8,353 nucleotides of DNA. It comes from an uncultured Clostridia bacterium. GTDB taxonomy: Bacteria > Bacillota > Clostridia > Oscillospirales > Acutalibacteraceae. A program made the translations under genes and the position numbers. Under the pieces are notes generated by a model. It had not been told where the DNA came from. It ran no database searches and saw nothing but the letters and a program-made list of their open reading frames with translations. Location of the stretch: the NCBI GenBank assembly GCA_945926705.1, contig CAMEMA010000031.1:1-8353 (forward strand). The letters are read 5' to 3'. Below, piece after piece: positions 6,497-8,353 of the stretch. The first letter of the stretch is position 1, and the number at the start of each line of letters is the position of its first letter.

Positions 6497-6505
6497 TATA
6501 ACTTA

Positions 6506-6534
6506 TTGAATTTTAGTAGATTGTATTTTATAAT
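6506..6534 (+). promoter_or_regulatory. Promoter of the LCP gene
   Basis: TTGAAT (6506-6511) and a perfect TATAAT (6529-6534) are separated by exactly 17 bases, placing the start near 6541 and a leader of about 58 bases. It lies in the 102-base gap after pckG, so the LCP gene can be expressed independently of pckG. Confidence 0.7.
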
Positions 6535-6598
6535 TTAAAATTGTTGAAATTTAAAGAATGCTAAAATCAGAGTATTGAAAATTTTTGAGGAGTATTTA

Positions 6599-7699
6599 AT
6601 GAAAAATGAATCTGATAAAAATTCTCGGAAATATCCCGAGAATAATCAAAGATGCATGACAAAAGAGTATATAGATGTTTACAGTAACAGTAAAGGAAGA
6701 CATAATGAGTATGTAGATATCTACTCTTCTGAAAAAAGAAAAGAAAAAAATCTTAGAAACACATCTATATTTAAAATCATATATCTTACATTTTTCATAA
6801 TTCTGGGAGTAATTGGGGGAACCATGATTTATGCTTATCACACTCTGCATTCATTTAACTACGAAGATTTAGGCGACAATTATTCCGATTTAAAGTCCGA
6901 AGGAAGCGAAATAAACAGTAAACTTGTAAATGATAATATGATACTTAATATAATGTTAATCGGAAGCGATTCAATGTCTACAGGAGACCATGGACGAAGC
7001 GATTCTTTGATGATACTTTCTCTGGACTTAAGGCACAAAAAAATAAAAGTGACATCACTCATGAGAGATATATGGATAAAAATTCCGGGACAGGGTAAGG
7101 ACAGGCTAAATGCTGCGTATGCGTACGGAGGTCCAAAGCTTACCATAGAAACCATAGAACGAAATTTCGGAATTTATATAGACAGATATGTTATAGTTGA
7201 CTTTGATGGATTCTCGGGAATAATTGATTCTCTTGGAGGAATTGATTTGGAATTGAGTGCTTCTGAATGTGCATATATAAATAAATACTCCGGTGATAGT
7301 AATATATTGAAAGGTTCAGGCTTAAAACACTTGACAGGTCTACAAGCACTGCATTATTCCAGAGACAGAAATAGTATAGGTTCCGACTACGACAGAACAA
7401 GTCGTCAGAGGAACGTCATTAAAGCCGTTGTTTCCAAGCTTAAAAAAGCAAGTATCGGACAAATAACTGAACTTTTAACGATTGTAGGGCCAATGATAAC
7501 AACTAATTTCAAAACTTCTGAAATAAGCAGGCTGGCAACAAAATCATTAACCTACCTCAACTATGACATAGAGGAATTTAGGTTACCTACCGATGATAAT
7601 GTACGCGATGAAACATTTTCTCAAAAAATGGTTCTTGTAATTAAGGATTTAGATAAAGCAAAATCAGATTTATCCCAATTTATATATGAAAATAACTAA
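6599..7699 (+). CDS. LCP (LytR-CpsA-Psr) family cell-wall glycopolymer transferase
   Basis: A 366-residue membrane-anchored protein of the family that transfers teichoic acid or capsule-type polymers from lipid carriers onto peptidoglycan, acting outside the membrane. The N-terminal 56 residues are hydrophilic and cytoplasmic, followed by one membrane segment (about 57-81) and the LCP domain (about 115-285). Family motifs are NIMLIGSDS (117-125), GRSDSLMILSLD (132-143), SLMRDIWIKIPG with Arg156-Asp157 (153-164), and HYSRDR...DYDRTSRQRNVI (252-274). The start is the ATG at 6599, six bases after GAGGAG (6587-6592); a TTG at 6575 in the same frame has no such site. The cytoplasmic tail holds a 14-residue-period repeat, EYIDVYSNSK (23-32) and EYVDIYSSEK (37-46). 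The gene has its own promoter and terminator. The acceptor polymer cannot be named. Confidence 0.92.
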   Translation: MKNESDKNSRKYPENNQRCMTKEYIDVYSNSKGRHNEYVDIYSSEKRKEKNLRNTSIFKIIYLTFFIILGVIGGTMIYAYHTLHSFNYEDLGDNYSDLKSEGSEINSKLVNDNMILNIMLIGSDSMSTGDHGRSDSLMILSLDLRHKKIKVTSLMRDIWIKIPGQGKDRLNAAYAYGGPKLTIETIERNFGIYIDRYVIVDFDGFSGIIDSLGGIDLELSASECAYINKYSGDSNILKGSGLKHLTGLQALHYSRDRNSIGSDYDRTSRQRNVIKAVVSKLKKASIGQITELLTIVGPMITTNFKTSEISRLATKSLTYLNYDIEEFRLPTDDNVRDETFSQKMVLVIKDLDKAKSDLSQFIYENN

Positions 7700-7717
7700 T
7701 TTATAAACTATAAAAAT

Positions 7718-7745
7718 GTCGGTCGTTTCAAAACGACCGGCTTTC
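7718..7745 (+). terminator. Intrinsic terminator after the LCP gene, possibly bidirectional
   Basis: GTCGGTCGTT (7718-7727) and AACGACCGGC (7732-7741) pair over ten positions, including one G-U pair, around TCAA. CTTTC follows on the plus strand. On the minus strand the same stem is followed by ATTTTTA, so it could also stop transcription from the right. It begins 19 bases after the LCP stop. Confidence 0.8.
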
Positions 7746-8012
7746 ATATATTCAAAATATTAGGTAGGAGATTATTTTCCATGTCCAAAAATTTATTGCT
7801 TAACTGACTGAACCGGAATAAATATCAGCAATTTTTTAATATGCAATTAAAAACTCTTGATAGTTAATCTGTGGTGGCTATTCGTAATTCCTGCATCAAA
7901 TTTACTGTTTGAATTATAATTCAAAGCAAAGTTTTTCAAATATATCAATATATTTTTTATTATGAATTTCAATTTTTTAACACACATTATATTATTTAAA
8001 AAGCACTGAATA
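7746..8012. other. Gene-free AT-rich stretch between two terminators
   Basis: No reading frame here has protein-like composition or a convincing ribosome site. It contains an 18-base perfect palindrome (7908-7925) and an AT-only inverted repeat AAATATAT-CA-ATATATTT (7938-7955). It also has a GTAGGAG (7764-7770) ahead of an eight-codon ATG frame (7781-7807), which is too short to call. Flanking terminators on both sides suggest it is little transcribed. Confidence 0.6.
7908..7925. repeat. Perfect 18-base palindrome
   Basis: TTTGAATTATAATTCAAA equals its own reverse complement over all 18 bases. It stands alone in the gene-free stretch, not next to a recognised promoter. It could be a protein-binding site or chance in AT-rich DNA. 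The 12 bases AATTATAATTCA recur at 4403-4414 in the PTS/pckG control region. Confidence 0.6.
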
Positions 8013-8014
8013 AT

Positions 8015-8046
8015 AAAAAATACCGTAATCATATCGAAATTACGGT
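8015..8046 (-). terminator. Intrinsic terminator of the tRNA unit
   Basis: On the minus strand, ACCGTAAT (8046-8039) and ATTACGGT (8029-8022) form eight perfect pairs around a nine-base loop, followed by ATTTTTTATT. It lies seven bases beyond the encoded CCA of tRNA-Val, where a tRNA transcript from the right should end. Confidence 0.78.
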
Positions 8047-8053
8047 GTACTTA

Positions 8054-8130
8054 TGGTGGACACAAAGGGACTCGAACCCATGACCTCTCGCGTGTGAAGC
8101 GAACGCTCTAACCAACTGAGCTATGCGTCC
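8054..8130 (-). tRNA. tRNA-Val (anticodon CAC)
   Basis: A complete 77-base cloverleaf with encoded CCA. The acceptor GGACGCA pairs with TGTGTCC (one G-U), the D arm is GCTC/GAGC, the anticodon stem is TTCGC/GCGAG with loop TTCACAC, and the T loop is TTCGAGT. Positions 34-36 read CAC, decoding GTG valine. The CAC isoacceptor is less common than UAC, which usually reads all valine codons, so a second tRNA-Val is expected elsewhere. It lies downstream of the tRNA-Glu gene and probably shares its transcript. Confidence 0.95.
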
Positions 8131-8298
8131 AAATTATATCAACTTAAAAAACTCTTCCCCTACTTTAAAGCTTCGAATACAGTCAAATGACATGCTCTTC
8201 GTCTTTTTACTGCTATCAACTAATGCTTAAATAGAGGAAGTTTTAAATTACTTAAAAACTAAATTTGTACATATCAACTACTATTAGAGTGTTTAAAA
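8131..8298 (-). other. Spacer between tRNA-Glu and tRNA-Val
   Basis: This 168-base spacer has no terminator and no good promoter for tRNA-Val. TATCAACT occurs three times (8137-8144, 8214-8221, 8272-8279), twice inside ATATCAACT, and ACTTAAAAA-type runs occur near 8142 and 8250. A TATAAT ends two bases before the tRNA, too close to serve as its -10. Cotranscription with tRNA-Glu and processing is the simplest reading. Confidence 0.45.
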
Positions 8299-8353
8299 TG
8301 GTGACCCGGACGAGAATCGAACTCGTGTTACCGCCGTGAAAGGGCGGTGTCTT
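8299..8353 (-). tRNA. tRNA-Glu (anticodon UUC), 5' part beyond the window
   Basis: The 3' portion is present: anticodon stem CCGCC/GGCGG with loop CTTTCAC, giving TTC at positions 34-36, then T arm ACGAG-TTCGATT-CTCGT, the acceptor 3' strand, and encoded CCA. The acceptor 5' strand and most of the D arm lie off the right edge. Its orientation places it upstream of tRNA-Val. Confidence 0.93.

Noticed and set aside
6575..6598. LCP start at the TTG of 6575
   Set aside because: GAGGAG at 6587-6592 is correctly spaced for the ATG at 6599 and would lie inside the coding region if the TTG were used.
7764..7807. GTAGGAG followed by an eight-codon ATG frame
   Set aside because: The ribosome site looks real, but the peptide is only eight residues, with no downstream gene to regulate and no promoter found. 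It could be a decayed gene start, but cannot be supported.
7847..8032. Minus-strand frame of 61 codons in the gene-free stretch
   Set aside because: It is low-complexity AT-rich sequence, overlaps the tRNA terminator stem and has no ribosome site.
8136..8141. TATAAT immediately before tRNA-Val as its promoter
   Set aside because: It ends two bases or so before the mature 5' end, so transcription would start inside the tRNA, and no -35 is found at the right distance.

Overview
The window is AT-rich bacterial DNA that reads as a low-GC Gram-positive (Bacillota, probably a fermentative, Clostridia-like lineage). The grounds are the AT-rich codon choice, the GGAG-type ribosome binding sites, an LCP-family cell-wall transferase, tRNAs with encoded CCA, and sigma-A-like promoters. 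This placement is inference; no species is named.

Left half, minus strand (4238 down to 86): a compact operon that appears to encode a whole sugar phosphotransferase (PTS) relay, in the order HPr (ptsH), enzyme I (ptsI), a glucose-family EIIA (crr-like) and a membrane EIICB permease of the glucose/maltose (PtsG/MalX) type. It ends in a clear intrinsic terminator at 50-78. A weaker hairpin at 17-43 points the other way and may end a gene lying off the left edge.

Centre (4239-4729): a divergent intergenic region. On the minus strand it carries a strong promoter candidate for ptsH, a second candidate inside a palindrome, and a structured leader just before an HPr start that has no visible Shine-Dalgarno. 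On the plus strand it has an extended -10 promoter for the next gene.

Right half, plus strand: GTP-type phosphoenolpyruvate carboxykinase (pckG, 4730-6496), then an LCP (LytR-CpsA-Psr) protein (6599-7699) with its own near-consensus promoter and a terminator. A gene-free stretch of about 300 bases follows. After it come two minus-strand tRNA genes, Val(CAC) and a Glu(UUC) cut by the window edge, followed in their direction of transcription by their own terminator at 8015-8046.

How they fit together: PEPCK interconverts oxaloacetate and PEP, and the PTS spends PEP to import and phosphorylate sugar. The divergent arrangement therefore puts both sides of the PEP node around one control region. 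The most notable details are an HPr with Gly at the position of regulatory Ser46, an enzyme I with an altered phospho-histidine signature, and the three-way-junction-like leader before ptsH. I found no mobile element, CRISPR array or defence system, and most of the window is housekeeping metabolism.
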